A DNA stretch of 20,700 nucleotides from a virus. Under the pieces are notes generated by a model. That model was given only the letters and a program-made list of their open reading frames with translations, searched no databases and had not been told where the DNA came from. Within the stretch, counting starts at the first letter, position 1, and the number at the start of each line of letters is the position of its first letter. Made by a program: the position numbers and the translations under genes. This document shows positions 12,586 to 18,996 of this stretch, in pieces. Where the stretch lies: positions 1 to 20,700 of the IMG/VR virus record IMGVR_UViG_3300021180_000055. One strand, given 5' to 3'.

Positions 12586-14387
12586 CAGAAAACCTCCTTG
12601 CGCCGCCCCGCGTTCTGATTGATCCGGCGGATGTGTTCCGAGAACGCGAAGGATAGCACCGTCCCGGCATTTTGCGGAGGCGGATCGCCCTTCACGCTGT
12701 CCCACGTCAGTTTGCGGGCGATCAGTCCCGGCCGACGCCACTCAATCCACGTGTGATGCGCCAAGGTGACGGCGCTGACAAGATCGTCGTTCTCTCCGGT
12801 GTCAGGCCCGGCCCCTAACCAGCCGTCATCTTCGACGATCGCCTGCAACTGCTTGACGAGCCGGATCGACCGCAGCTCGATCTGGCGCAGCATCAGGCTG
12901 TCGCGGAGCGCCGAATAGATCGCCTGCTTGTTGTCCTGATTGGTTTTCCAGTTGATGACGTTGCCAGCCCCGCCCAGCGTGTCGGCGCGCTTGTAGAGAA
13001 ACCAACGGACGGCTCCAACCATGTTGAGAATGCTGTCGCTGCCTTGCTCGGCTTGGATGATGCCGCGCTGCGCGAGCTGGCGGAGGTTGCGCACTTCGGG
13101 GATGACGGCGGCCCCGACGCCTGAGACTTCGACGTTCGCCAGATGGTCGCGGTATGCGCCGCACAGGTGGCAAAGCACCCATGCGAACTGATAGGTCAGA
13201 GGCTTGTTCGATTGGAACTCGGCGACTTGAACCAATCTGTCGGCGTAGCAGCGCAGGACTTGCAGCGAGTGGTCGTTAGCGTCCCCCCCGCCGCCCCCCG
13301 ACGGATCGCCGCCGATGACGTACACGCCCGCCGGTTCCGGCGGCTCCCACACCCTTAGCTGCACTTCGTCTTTGTTCGTCGTCTGCACGATCGACGAGCC
13401 AAGAAAGGCGTCCTCGAAGTTGTACTTGTAGCCCTGGTACGGCGGTCCCTCCGCTAGGCTCTCCGCCAGTTCGAGCGTTCGTGCTGCTGGGAAGAAAGAC
13501 GAGCCCGAAGCGATGAAGCATTCCCGCTCGTTCCACGGATAGTGACGGAGCATATATTCCTCCGCCCGGAACTCCGCCTCGCGTCGCCACCACGCCACTT
13601 GCTCCGGTTTGACGATGATGTTGTAGCGCGCTCGCACGTCGCGCGCTCTGATTAACTCCTCGTCGTCCAGCCTGCCGTCCCAATAAACTTTGTAGTCGGG
13701 ATCGGACTTGTCAATCGAGTAGGTTGGATTGGCCCAGAAGCCGACGAAAATGAACCGCATGTGGCGGTCGCTCTTGGCTTGCTGGCAATGGTTGTAAAAC
13801 CAATTGAAGCCGTTTGCGATGCTCTCCCAAATGTAGAGCCGGTGCGGGTTGACGCGCGCCAACGAGGCTTTCAAGCTCTCGACGCCCGCTAGCGACTTCC
13901 ATTGGCCGCACTCGGTCATGTGGCACATGTTGAGGGCGCGCGAGGCGCCAAGGTCCGGGTTCGAGGCCGCCGCCATCAAGTCGATCACGCTGCGGTTGGC
14001 GAACGCCATGCCGTTGCGGTTGTTCTGGATCAGGCGGTGTTCGGAGCTGCGCCACTCGGGCGGCAAAGTCTCGAGGAGCGCGGCGAAGATGCGCCGCAAC
14101 CGCTCAAGGTTGTCAGTGCGGTCGGCGATGATCGCGCCTTGGACGCCGGGATTGGCGAGCGCCCAGAACAATTCGATCACGCTGCAAACGGTCGTGATCG
14201 CGACTTGGCGGCATTTCAAGACGACGAACTCGTGGACGCCCTCGTTGAGCCCCTTGGCGACGGCGTCAATCACCAGCCGTTGCGACAGCCACGGCTCAAC
14301 GTGGGTCCGCCCTTCCTCCTTGGTGTCGATTTCGACGGCGTTGAGGAGGTCGTAGATGCCGGTTCGGATGCTTGGCTTAGTGGCCAT
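12585..14387 (-). CDS. terminase large subunit
   Basis: A 600-residue motor protein that packages DNA into the head and cuts it. Start ATG 14387 overlaps the end of the 72-aa gene by 11 bases. The N-terminal ATPase has a deviant Walker A, LKCRQVAITT (residues 57-66, Lys58, Gln61, Thr65), a variant common in phage terminases. The Walker B-like site is LNMCHMTECGQW (about 152-163, Glu159). The nuclease has VYVIGGDPSGGGGGDANDH (Asp361), NVEVSGVG (Glu420) and GENDDLVSAV (Asp534/Asp535), the three acidic clusters of the RNase H-like domain. The length is normal to long. An upstream in-frame extension to 14432 lacks a ribosome site and is not used. Confidence 0.9.
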   Translation of the reverse strand: MATKPSIRTGIYDLLNAVEIDTKEEGRTHVEPWLSQRLVIDAVAKGLNEGVHEFVVLKCRQVAITTVCSVIELFWALANPGVQGAIIADRTDNLERLRRIFAALLETLPPEWRSSEHRLIQNNRNGMAFANRSVIDLMAAASNPDLGASRALNMCHMTECGQWKSLAGVESLKASLARVNPHRLYIWESIANGFNWFYNHCQQAKSDRHMRFIFVGFWANPTYSIDKSDPDYKVYWDGRLDDEELIRARDVRARYNIIVKPEQVAWWRREAEFRAEEYMLRHYPWNERECFIASGSSFFPAARTLELAESLAEGPPYQGYKYNFEDAFLGSSIVQTTNKDEVQLRVWEPPEPAGVYVIGGDPSGGGGGDANDHSLQVLRCYADRLVQVAEFQSNKPLTYQFAWVLCHLCGAYRDHLANVEVSGVGAAVIPEVRNLRQLAQRGIIQAEQGSDSILNMVGAVRWFLYKRADTLGGAGNVINWKTNQDNKQAIYSALRDSLMLRQIELRSIRLVKQLQAIVEDDGWLGAGPDTGENDDLVSAVTLAHHTWIEWRRPGLIARKLTWDSVKGDPPPQNAGTVLSFAFSEHIRRINQNAGRRKEVF

Positions 14388-14595
14388 GCAGTCCGGGCTC
14401 GTCGGTCGCCATCGGCTGCGGCTCGCTGTCATAAATCATGTCGAATGACAATTCCATGATTTGCAGCCAGCGCTTGCGATCGTCCTTCGAGAAGTAGTCG
14501 CCGGGCGGGGGCAAATGCTCAAGCAAGGCGTTTATGATCGGGTCCAGCTCCATCCCGTTGTCGTGGTTGTCAGGCTCGATTTTTGTTTTCGGCAT
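14377..14595 (-). CDS. small acidic protein before terminase, possible small subunit
   Basis: A 72-residue protein begins MPKTKIEPDNHDNGMELDPI. ATG 14595 lies a few bases after GAGAGG. A helical middle (INALLEHLPPPGDYFSKDDR, then KRWLQIMELSFDMIYD) is followed by an acidic end. It overlaps the large terminase gene by 11 bases, suggesting coupled translation. Many phages place the small terminase subunit here, but this protein is short and has no visible helix-turn-helix, so that role is only possible. Confidence 0.55.
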   Translation of the reverse strand: MPKTKIEPDNHDNGMELDPIINALLEHLPPPGDYFSKDDRKRWLQIMELSFDMIYDSEPQPMATDEPGLHGH

Positions 14596-14606
14596 TGGTT
14601 TCCTCT

Positions 14607-16100
14607 CTAGGCGGGTCCAAGGTCAACGATGAGGATTTGCGAGCGTCGCGGGCCAGTGCCGCCAAGGATGGTGAGCGTTGTCGGCGCTCCGGTGAGGGCA
14701 AGCGAGGTCACTTCAACCGGAATGGTGACGGCCCCGGCTGCGCCGTCATAGTACAGGTTGCAGGAAAAGCCGACACTCTCCCCTCCGGGCGTCACGCCGA
14801 AGCCAAACACGCTGCGCTCCGCGCCGCCCTCCGCTAGCCTGACGCCGATGCTGGCGACGTTGTTCACGCCGCTGGTGTTGCAGTTGAGCGTGATTTGAAC
14901 CCGCGACAAGCCGGTGCGGGTGAGGATGAACGGCACGCGGGCCAGTTCCTGCCAAGATCCATCGCTGGACACGGGAACGTCGTCGGGGAGGTCATAGAGA
15001 ACAGTTGGCGCACGCGAGTTGAGGATTGCGCCATCCACATAGTTTTTGTTGGCTGCGTCGGTTGGCAGGATTGCGTTGCCGATAGCAGTGACGGGATTGC
15101 CGCCCATGCTCAACGGTCCGGTGAATAGAACGCTCCGGGCGTTCCCGTCGAGCAACATGAGTGGATAGCCGAGCGCCATGAAGGACAGCGAGTCGCCCTG
15201 TCGATAGAGACCGGTTGTCCCTTCGCCCACAGCGATGCCGAGATCATTGATCCCGCTTCCCGCCTTAGCGGTCAATGTGCCGGTCATGGTCCCGCCTGAG
15301 ATTGGCAGGAAGCCGCCCGCGCCCGCTTGCATGTAGCGTGCATCGCCTGTGCGCAGGTTGAGGGCGTCGTCATTCGCCACCGGATCGCCCACGGCGTTGA
15401 GCGCTTTGCCGGTGAAATTGACCGGAACGAAATAGGCGGCGAGCGACGGCTGGATCTGCGCCACGATTGCGCCAGCGACGGTCGTCACCAAAAGCTGGCT
15501 GCCGCCTTTGTAGAAGCCGGTCGTGTTATCGCCGATGCCGATGCCCGGATTGGCTGCGCTGCCGCCGTCCCGCGTAATGAGCGTGCCGGTCATCTGGCCG
15601 CCCGCCTTGTCGAGGTAGTTCCCGGCTGGCGCAAAGACCCCGGCTAAATCCGTCCAGCCCGTCGTGCCGCCGCTGCGCGAACGGGCGTACATGCCCTGTC
15701 CGACCGGGACTTCGGGGACGTAATCCCCGGCGGTCTGGAAGTTCGCGAGCACGTCGTCGAGCGAAATCCACGTGATGTCCGATCCGGCGCTCGCCCGCGC
15801 CCAGCCGTAGGTCGAGCGGCGCGCGGTCGCGGCTGGCGCTTCCTCAACGACGGGTTGCCATGTGTACTGATAGCGGCCGTAGTAATTATTATCGAAGGGC
15901 GCCTCGGGGATGTTGACGAGGGCTTGGGTGTAGCTGTCGCCGTCGCGGCGTTGCCAGCGCCCGGCCATGAAGCCCTGCGCGATCGTGGGCTCGTTGGGCC
16001 AGCCGGTGAGGACGGTTTCGCGCTCGCTTTGGAGCTTCGCGAGTTCGTGTTCGAGGCGGTCGATCCGGGCGGTCAGCTCGTCGGTGTCGCCGTTACTCAT
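14607..16100 (-). CDS. tail-fibre-like protein
   Basis: A 497-residue protein starts at ATG 16100; the longer in-frame start lacks support. A short coiled coil opens it (DELTARIDRLEHELAKLQSE). Then comes a segment with GFMAGRWQRRDGDSYTQAL and NNYYGRYQYTWQPV. A repeated fibre module follows twice: GGQMTGTLITRDG with GIGIGDNTTGFYKGGSQLLV, and GGTMTGTLTAKAG with GIAVGEGTTGLYRQGDSLSF. Each MTGTL repeat is typical of trimeric tail fibres. The C-terminus is a beta-rich tip (SRVQITLNCNTSGVNNVASI, SVGFSCNLYYDGAAGAVTIP) likely to touch the receptor. There is no reverse transcriptase or obvious template repeat in the window. The stop is 11 bases before the 72-aa ATG. Confidence 0.7.
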   Translation of the reverse strand: MSNGDTDELTARIDRLEHELAKLQSERETVLTGWPNEPTIAQGFMAGRWQRRDGDSYTQALVNIPEAPFDNNYYGRYQYTWQPVVEEAPAATARRSTYGWARASAGSDITWISLDDVLANFQTAGDYVPEVPVGQGMYARSRSGGTTGWTDLAGVFAPAGNYLDKAGGQMTGTLITRDGGSAANPGIGIGDNTTGFYKGGSQLLVTTVAGAIVAQIQPSLAAYFVPVNFTGKALNAVGDPVANDDALNLRTGDARYMQAGAGGFLPISGGTMTGTLTAKAGSGINDLGIAVGEGTTGLYRQGDSLSFMALGYPLMLLDGNARSVLFTGPLSMGGNPVTAIGNAILPTDAANKNYVDGAILNSRAPTVLYDLPDDVPVSSDGSWQELARVPFILTRTGLSRVQITLNCNTSGVNNVASIGVRLAEGGAERSVFGFGVTPGGESVGFSCNLYYDGAAGAVTIPVEVTSLALTGAPTTLTILGGTGPRRSQILIVDLGPA

Positions 16101-16186
16101 GGTTGTCGCCTGCACGTTTTGCGTGTTAACAGGCTTTTTTAGCGCCGTTCCCGTCACGGGGGAAAGGGCGTTACTCCGGGTCAGAT

Positions 16187-16217
16187 GCCGCCGGGTTCCC
16201 CGCCCGGCGGCCTTTTT
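16187..16217 (+). terminator. intrinsic terminator for rightward transcripts
   Basis: GCCGCCGGG and CCCGGCGGC form a perfect 9-bp stem with a 7-base loop, then CTTTTT on the plus strand. On the minus strand the T-run is missing, so leftward late transcripts should pass. No plus-strand gene ends here. The rest of the gap 16101-16220 shows nothing else I can name. Confidence 0.7.
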
Positions 16218-16220
16218 ATG

Positions 16221-16385
16221 TCAGAACGGCTCGGGCATCTGACGCGTTGCGTAGATGCCTAACGCGCCGATCAGCATGGTCAACGCCCAAATCCAAGTCA
16301 CCCACATCAAGACGTTGAAGTCGGCTGGCTTAGAGACGGTGCGCCACCATCCGGGGAAATCGAGCCAATGCCAGAGCGTGAGCAT
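16221..16385 (-). CDS. small single-helix membrane protein, 54 aa
   Basis: ATG 16385 gives MLTLWHWLDFPGWWRTVSKP, then FNVLMWVTWIWALTMLIGAL and a short end RQMPEPF. There is one membrane helix at about residues 25-46, and Trp is unusually frequent (7 of 54). The ribosome site is weak, and the start lies only six bases from the stop of the Cys-rich peptide, so translation may be coupled. A holin or pinholin-like role is conceivable from size and topology, but no lysis gene is adjacent. Confidence 0.5.
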   Translation of the reverse strand: MLTLWHWLDFPGWWRTVSKPADFNVLMWVTWIWALTMLIGALGIYATRQMPEPF

Positions 16386-16391
16386 GGGTTA

Positions 16392-16520
16392 CTACCGGCA
16401 GTCGACGTAGCAGTAGCCGGTTCCCCACGCGCCGTCCCGGCAAACCTCGCGGCAATGAGTTCCCGCCAATGCGGCGGAGGTTCCGATTGCGAGCGCAACG
16501 AGGGCGAATAAAAGTTTCAT
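16392..16520 (-). CDS. small secreted Cys-rich peptide, 42 aa
   Basis: ATG 16520 follows AAAGGAAGGCAA, the same leader as the early genes. A signal peptide (MKLLFALVALAIGTSAALA) is followed by a mature peptide of about 23 residues, GTHCREVCRDGAWGTGYCYV, ending DCR. Four Cys in the pattern C-x3-C-x10-C-x3-C suggest two disulfides after export. The promoter at 16552-16579 stands upstream on the same strand. No family is recognised; a secreted effector or envelope-acting peptide is possible. Confidence 0.55.
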   Translation of the reverse strand: MKLLFALVALAIGTSAALAGTHCREVCRDGAWGTGYCYVDCR

Positions 16521-16551
16521 TTGCCTTCCTTTCTTTGTTGTAGGCTGTCAA

Positions 16552-16579
16552 GCCATACGCTTTACGCTGCGTTTGTCAA
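16552..16579 (-). promoter_or_regulatory. sigma70-like promoter for the Cys-rich peptide
   Basis: On the minus strand: TTGACA (16574-16579), a 16-base spacer, TATGGC (16552-16557). Spacing and -10 type match the early promoter at 18099. A weak dyad copy (TGTCA-N11-TTACG on the plus strand, 16546-16566) covers the -10 and start. The stop codon of the ORF remnant upstream lies inside the -35. Confidence 0.65.
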
Positions 16580-16689
16580 TCCAGCTTGTCGCCAAAGGTG
16601 ACGCCCTTGCCGAACTGCCACTCGAAAGCAACGCTATCGTCGTCACGCGCGATGATGTGAACCTTGCGGATGATGCCGATCTGTGCGTG
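16576..16689 (-). pseudogene. gene remnant without a start codon
   Basis: An open minus frame of 37 codons reads GIIRKVHIIARDDDSVAFEW, then QFGKGVTFGDKLD and TGA. Third positions are mostly G or C, as in nearby genes, and the TGA is nested in a -35 TTGACA, as for two clear genes (18102, 18591). It contains no ATG, GTG or TTG in frame, and upstream a TGA falls in the dyad at 16688. It may be the 3' end of a decayed gene, or use an unusual start. The opposite strand is also open here, so doubt remains. Confidence 0.3.
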
Positions 16690-16708
16690 TCAAGCTCCTT
16701 ACATGACG
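16688..16708. promoter_or_regulatory. operator-like dyad TGTCA-N11-TGACG
   Basis: One mismatch from the common dyad. It lies 57 bases before the 99-aa plus-strand gene, and its plus-strand context (TGTCAAGCTCCTTACATGAC) resembles that at 17134. No good -35 is seen for the plus gene. On the minus strand the spacer gives TAAGGA, so the direction is not certain. Confidence 0.45.
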
Positions 16709-16765
16709 CCTTATGAACGATTGGTCATCGCCCTTCGACACGGCGTCCTTGTACGGAGGAAGGCA

Positions 16766-17065
16766 ATGCAAAGGTTCCATTCGGATGTCGTCACACTGTC
16801 CGCGCGCAGGGCGGACGAAGATCGGTTCACTGTGGTTCCGATTGAGGCGGCCGACGCAATGAGTGCGGCGCAACGGATCGCGGAGATTGCTGCGCGTCGC
16901 CGCTACGGGGACGACGGTTCCGTTGGCTACGTCTCGCCCGCAGCGCTTGTTCACAATATGCAGGATGGTTTTTATCGCGCGACGATTGGCGTTCAGCATC
17001 CAGCCAATGACGGGATCGTTCTCAAGGGCGTGACGATTTCAATTCACGTCTGGCCCACGGATTAA
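16766..17065 (+). CDS. unknown early protein, 99 aa
   Basis: ATG 16766 follows GGAGGAAGGCA, which combines a GGAGG with the early leader motif, so the longer in-frame start at 16664 is not used. The product starts MQRFHSDVVTLSARRADEDR. It has a helix with Ala/Arg (AAQRIAEIAARRRYGDDGSV) and ends in a beta-like stretch (FYRATIGVQHPANDGIVLKG, VTISIHVWPTD). There is no signal peptide, membrane helix or Cys. It is the first plus-strand gene of the early-like region and stands alone, 150 bases before the next. No family is recognised. Confidence 0.6.
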   Translation: MQRFHSDVVTLSARRADEDRFTVVPIEAADAMSAAQRIAEIAARRRYGDDGSVGYVSPAALVHNMQDGFYRATIGVQHPANDGIVLKGVTISIHVWPTD

Positions 17066-17125
17066 GCACCATTTTTTTATGTGAAATTATTTGAAAACGA
17101 TCTGTGATTTCTCGGGTGAATTATA

Positions 17126-17154
17126 GGGTTGACTGTCAACCCCTATACATGACA
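17126..17154 (+). promoter_or_regulatory. compound operator/promoter before the 77-aa gene
   Basis: The 17-bp palindrome GGGTTGACTGTCAACCC (17126-17142) overlaps the exact dyad TGTCA-N11-TGACA (17134-17154). TTGACT (17129-17134) could be a -35 with a weak CATACT -10 at 17153 (18-base spacer). The palindrome is the reverse complement of the copy at 2635-2651. The minus strand also holds TATAGG in the dyad spacer, so the site may fire both ways. Confidence 0.6.
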
Positions 17155-17162
17155 TACTTATG

Positions 17163-17193
17163 GCGCGGGGATCGCACACAGCGGTCCTCGCGC
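17163..17193 (+). ncRNA. 5'-leader hairpin of the 77-aa gene
   Basis: 13-base arms surround an ACACA loop; eleven pairs are Watson-Crick and two are G-U in RNA. The hairpin begins a few bases after the promoter and ends 23 bases before the ATG, leaving GGAAGGCAAA free. It is an mRNA leader structure, not a separate RNA gene. Confidence 0.5.
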
Positions 17194-17215
17194 TCTCTAA
17201 CGGAAGGCAAATCCG

Positions 17216-17449
17216 ATGAAAACGAAACTACTGTTCGACGCTGGCGACATCGTCAACGTCAAGGTCAGCTATCCCTTCAAGTACGAAGGCAAGGGCCAAA
17301 TCGTCGCCATGCGACATGCGGTCGGGAACACGCGCACGGGCTCGTTGAGTTGGGGCGCGGACATCCTCTTGGGGAACGGGCGCGTCATATTCGCGTACCT
17401 CCACGATCTGGCGAAAGACAACGCGGACAAATTGGAGGCGCTCCAATGA
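17216..17449 (+). CDS. unknown early protein, 77 aa
   Basis: ATG 17216 lies seven bases after the GGAAGGCAA leader motif. The product begins MKTKLLFDAGDIVNVKVSYP, continues FKYEGKGQIVAMRHAVGNTR and ends LAKDNADKLEALQ. The first part looks like a small beta barrel (short strands with Gly turns) and the end is helical. It is hydrophilic, without membrane segments. The stop overlaps the next start (ATGA), so the pair is one operon. No family is recognised. Confidence 0.6.
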   Translation: MKTKLLFDAGDIVNVKVSYPFKYEGKGQIVAMRHAVGNTRTGSLSWGADILLGNGRVIFAYLHDLAKDNADKLEALQ

Positions 17450-18102
17450 CCGACGCAACGCAAGAGGGCTTCGACAGCTCCTATGAGGAGCTGAAAGCGC
17501 AAGAGGCGGCCGACGCTGCTGACCGGCTCAAGCGCGGTCAATCGTGGGACGATTGGAACAAAATCGGTGTGTTCCTCAACATCGGCCGCAACAAGGCAAT
17601 GTTGCGCGCGGGAACCAACGAACCAATCGGCGCGCGTTACATCAAGGCGTTTTCCGAGTGGATGGCGGTCTATCCTTGGATCGGCGAAATCGACAAGGCG
17701 ACGCGCACACACGCGATGTGGTGCGTCGACCATGGCGACGAGCTGGTCAAGCTTCGCGAGAACATGGGGCTAACCCAGCGGCTCGCAGCCAACCATCCAA
17801 CCACGATGCGCCGCAAGTGGGACAAGGCGAACAAAGAAATCGACAAGCCCGCGTCGACAGGCGTGAAGGAAACCAAGGCGCAACAGATCGGCCGCGAATT
17901 GGAGGCGATGGCGGCCGAACGCGACAAGTGGAAGCGCGAGGCGGAGAAAGACGGTTCGCTATTCGACTTGAAACAAGACCCGGCGCCGTTAATCGCCAAG
18001 GTGATAGTGGCGCACGTGACGCCGTACAAGGTGGGCGAGATTTTGAAAGCGCTCACGGCCGAACGCGATCGGCTCAAGGCGGTCAAGAAACAGGCTGGTT
18101 GA
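17446..18102 (+). CDS. unknown early protein with C-terminal coiled coil, 218 aa
   Basis: ATG 17446 follows GGAGG by seven bases, and the ATGA overlap links it to the 77-aa gene; a longer in-frame reading from 17104 runs through that gene in a wrong frame and is rejected. The opening is helical and acidic (EGFDSSYEELKAQEAADAAD). A compact middle follows: WNKIGVFLNIGRNKAMLRAG, YIKAFSEWMAVYPWIGEIDK and LRENMGLTQRLAANHPTTMR. That middle recalls DUF3102-like phage DNA-binding proteins, but the match is loose. The C-terminus is a charged coil (RELEAMAAERDKWKREAEKD). A DNA-associated role is a guess. Its stop codon lies inside the next promoter's -35. Confidence 0.6.
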   Translation: MTDATQEGFDSSYEELKAQEAADAADRLKRGQSWDDWNKIGVFLNIGRNKAMLRAGTNEPIGARYIKAFSEWMAVYPWIGEIDKATRTHAMWCVDHGDELVKLRENMGLTQRLAANHPTTMRRKWDKANKEIDKPASTGVKETKAQQIGRELEAMAAERDKWKREAEKDGSLFDLKQDPAPLIAKVIVAHVTPYKVGEILKALTAERDRLKAVKKQAG

Positions 18103-18139
18103 CAACTTGCGCCTGTCATGTATGGTACATGACAGGCGC
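18099..18139 (+). promoter_or_regulatory. promoter with a 31-bp near-perfect operator palindrome
   Basis: TTGACA (18099-18104), a 16-base spacer, TATGGT (18121-18126). The -10 is at the centre of a palindrome at 18109-18139 with perfect 14-base arms around TGG; its core is TGTCA-N11-TGACA (18114-18134). A protein bound here would cover the -10 and start site. The upstream gene's TGA is inside the -35. Confidence 0.75.
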
Positions 18140-18150
18140 ACTTTTGCGCC
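18135..18150 (+). ncRNA. 5'-leader hairpin of the 138-aa gene
   Basis: GGCGCA and TGCGCC form a perfect 6-bp stem with a CTTT loop, at the expected start of the transcript. GGAAGGCAAA follows at 18161. It is too short of T-run to be a terminator and is better read as an mRNA leader element. Confidence 0.5.
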
Positions 18151-18174
18151 GCAAACCAACGGAAGGCAAAACCG

Positions 18175-18591
18175 ATGTCTGCATATGTCGTCGATAGCCA
18201 AACCATTGACACGCTGATCGCTGGCGCGTTGCGCGCCAAGCTATTCGGCGAGAACGAGGCAACCGAAAAAGGACAAATGCTTTGGCGCGAGAACGTCATC
18301 AGCGTCTCATACCGCTACAATCTGCCCTCGCGCGACGCGACAGAGCTTGCCCAATACGAGGGCGATGTCGAAGCTTACGAATATGCCCCTTGTGACCCGA
18401 CCGGCGAAATGGTTGTCCGGGCGATTGACGAATTGGACTATCAATCGTGCGAACATGATGGATGGCAGGCGAGCGCGGCTTATGCGCTGCTGGCGAACCT
18501 TCGCATTGCCTTTCCGCCGCCGCCGCCGCGCGGCTTGTCGCGCGTCCAAGTCAAACCTTACATGTGGCGCGGCACGTTGAACGGGGTTTGA
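18175..18591 (+). CDS. unknown phage/plasmid-type protein, 138 aa
   Basis: ATG 18175 follows GGAAGGCAAAACCG. The product opens MSAYVVDSQTIDTLIAGALR, then AKLFGENEATEKGQMLWREN and later ALLANLRIAFPPPPPRGLSR. Proteins with this MSAYVV-D--TI opening are common in phages and plasmids near DUF932 genes; their function is unknown, as far as I know. It has the DUF932 gene two units downstream, which fits that context. The stop lies inside the next promoter's -35. There are no membrane segments. Confidence 0.65.
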   Translation: MSAYVVDSQTIDTLIAGALRAKLFGENEATEKGQMLWRENVISVSYRYNLPSRDATELAQYEGDVEAYEYAPCDPTGEMVVRAIDELDYQSCEHDGWQASAAYALLANLRIAFPPPPPRGLSRVQVKPYMWRGTLNGV

Positions 18592-18621
18592 CACGGCCCG
18601 TGTCATGTATTAGGGTTGACG
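18588..18621 (+). promoter_or_regulatory. promoter and dyad before the 74-aa gene
   Basis: TTGACA (18588-18593) with a 17-base spacer to TAGGGT, or 14 to TATTAG (18608-18613). The dyad TGTCA-N11-TGACG at 18601-18621 has one mismatch. The -35 contains the previous gene's TGA. Confidence 0.6.
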
Positions 18622-18642
18622 GCGCGGCATGTGTCGCGCCGT
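18619..18642 (+). ncRNA. 5'-leader hairpin of the 74-aa gene
   Basis: ACGGCGCG and CGCGCCGT form an 8-bp stem with an 8-base loop, followed by TTTCACG and then GGAAGGCAAA. Four T follow part of the stem, so partial termination is possible, but the design matches the other leaders. Confidence 0.5.
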
Positions 18643-18666
18643 TTTCACGATGGAAGGCAAACCCCG

Positions 18667-18891
18667 ATGAAAAATTTCAAACTGAGCGGCATCAAACCTC
18701 GCCTTGTTGGCGGAACCTTGTTCGTCGCCTTGCCTGTCGAATTGCAGCGAACAATCGAAGGTGGATGCAATTGTCCAGAGTGCAAAGCCCATCCGGACAA
18801 GACGCCAATGTGGGACACGCTGGCGATTGACGCCAAGGCGCAGCGGCACACTTGGACGGTTCATTACCCCGAACTGCGCGTTTGGCGCTAA
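18667..18891 (+). CDS. small protein with CxCPxC motif, 74 aa
   Basis: ATG 18667 lies after GGAAGGCAAACCCCG; an in-frame TTG at 18616 is within the hairpin and is not used. The product starts MKNFKLSGIKPRLVGGTLFV. It carries GGCNCPECKAHPDKTPMWDT, with three Cys (C-x-C-P-x-C) and a His that could bind a metal, then HTWTVHYPELRVWR. Similar small CNCPxC proteins occur beside DUF932 genes in phages and plasmids; their function is unknown to me. Confidence 0.6.
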   Translation: MKNFKLSGIKPRLVGGTLFVALPVELQRTIEGGCNCPECKAHPDKTPMWDTLAIDAKAQRHTWTVHYPELRVWR

Positions 18892-18912
18892 ACCAATCGT
18901 CGCGCGTTAGAG

Positions 18913-18948
18913 TTGACACTGGCGAAGTGTCATGCTAGGTAGATGACA
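18913..18948 (+). promoter_or_regulatory. promoter and exact dyad before the DUF932 gene
   Basis: TTGACA (18913-18918), a 16-base spacer, CTAGGT (18935-18940). The exact dyad TGTCA-N11-TGACA at 18928-18948 covers the -10. It stands 21 bases after the previous stop, so here the -35 does not contain a stop codon. Confidence 0.65.
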
Positions 18949-18970
18949 GCGCCGCAATGTCGCGGCGCTG
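18947..18970 (+). ncRNA. 5'-leader hairpin of the DUF932 gene
   Basis: CAGCGCCGC and GCGGCGCTG form a perfect 9-bp stem with an AATGTC loop; an A-T pair extends it. TTTTCACG and the GGAAGGCAAA leader follow. With a short T-run, it could also act as an attenuator. Confidence 0.5.
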
Positions 18971-18996
18971 TTTTCACGTTTGGAAGGCAAACCAAA

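Noticed and set aside
14429-14452. TGTCA and TGACA as another dyad copy
   Set aside because: The halves are 14 bases apart, not 11, and lie within the 72-aa gene.
14607-16100. Diversity-generating retroelement target in the fibre gene
   Set aside because: No reverse transcriptase and no near-identical template repeat is visible in the window.
16664-16765. Longer start for the 99-aa gene
   Set aside because: The extension crosses the dyad at 16688 and has no ribosome site. GGAGGAAGGCA stands right before the ATG at 16766.
17104-17445. N-terminal extension of the 218-aa protein
   Set aside because: It runs through the promoter, hairpin and the 77-aa gene in another frame. The ATG at 17446 has GGAGG and an ATGA overlap.
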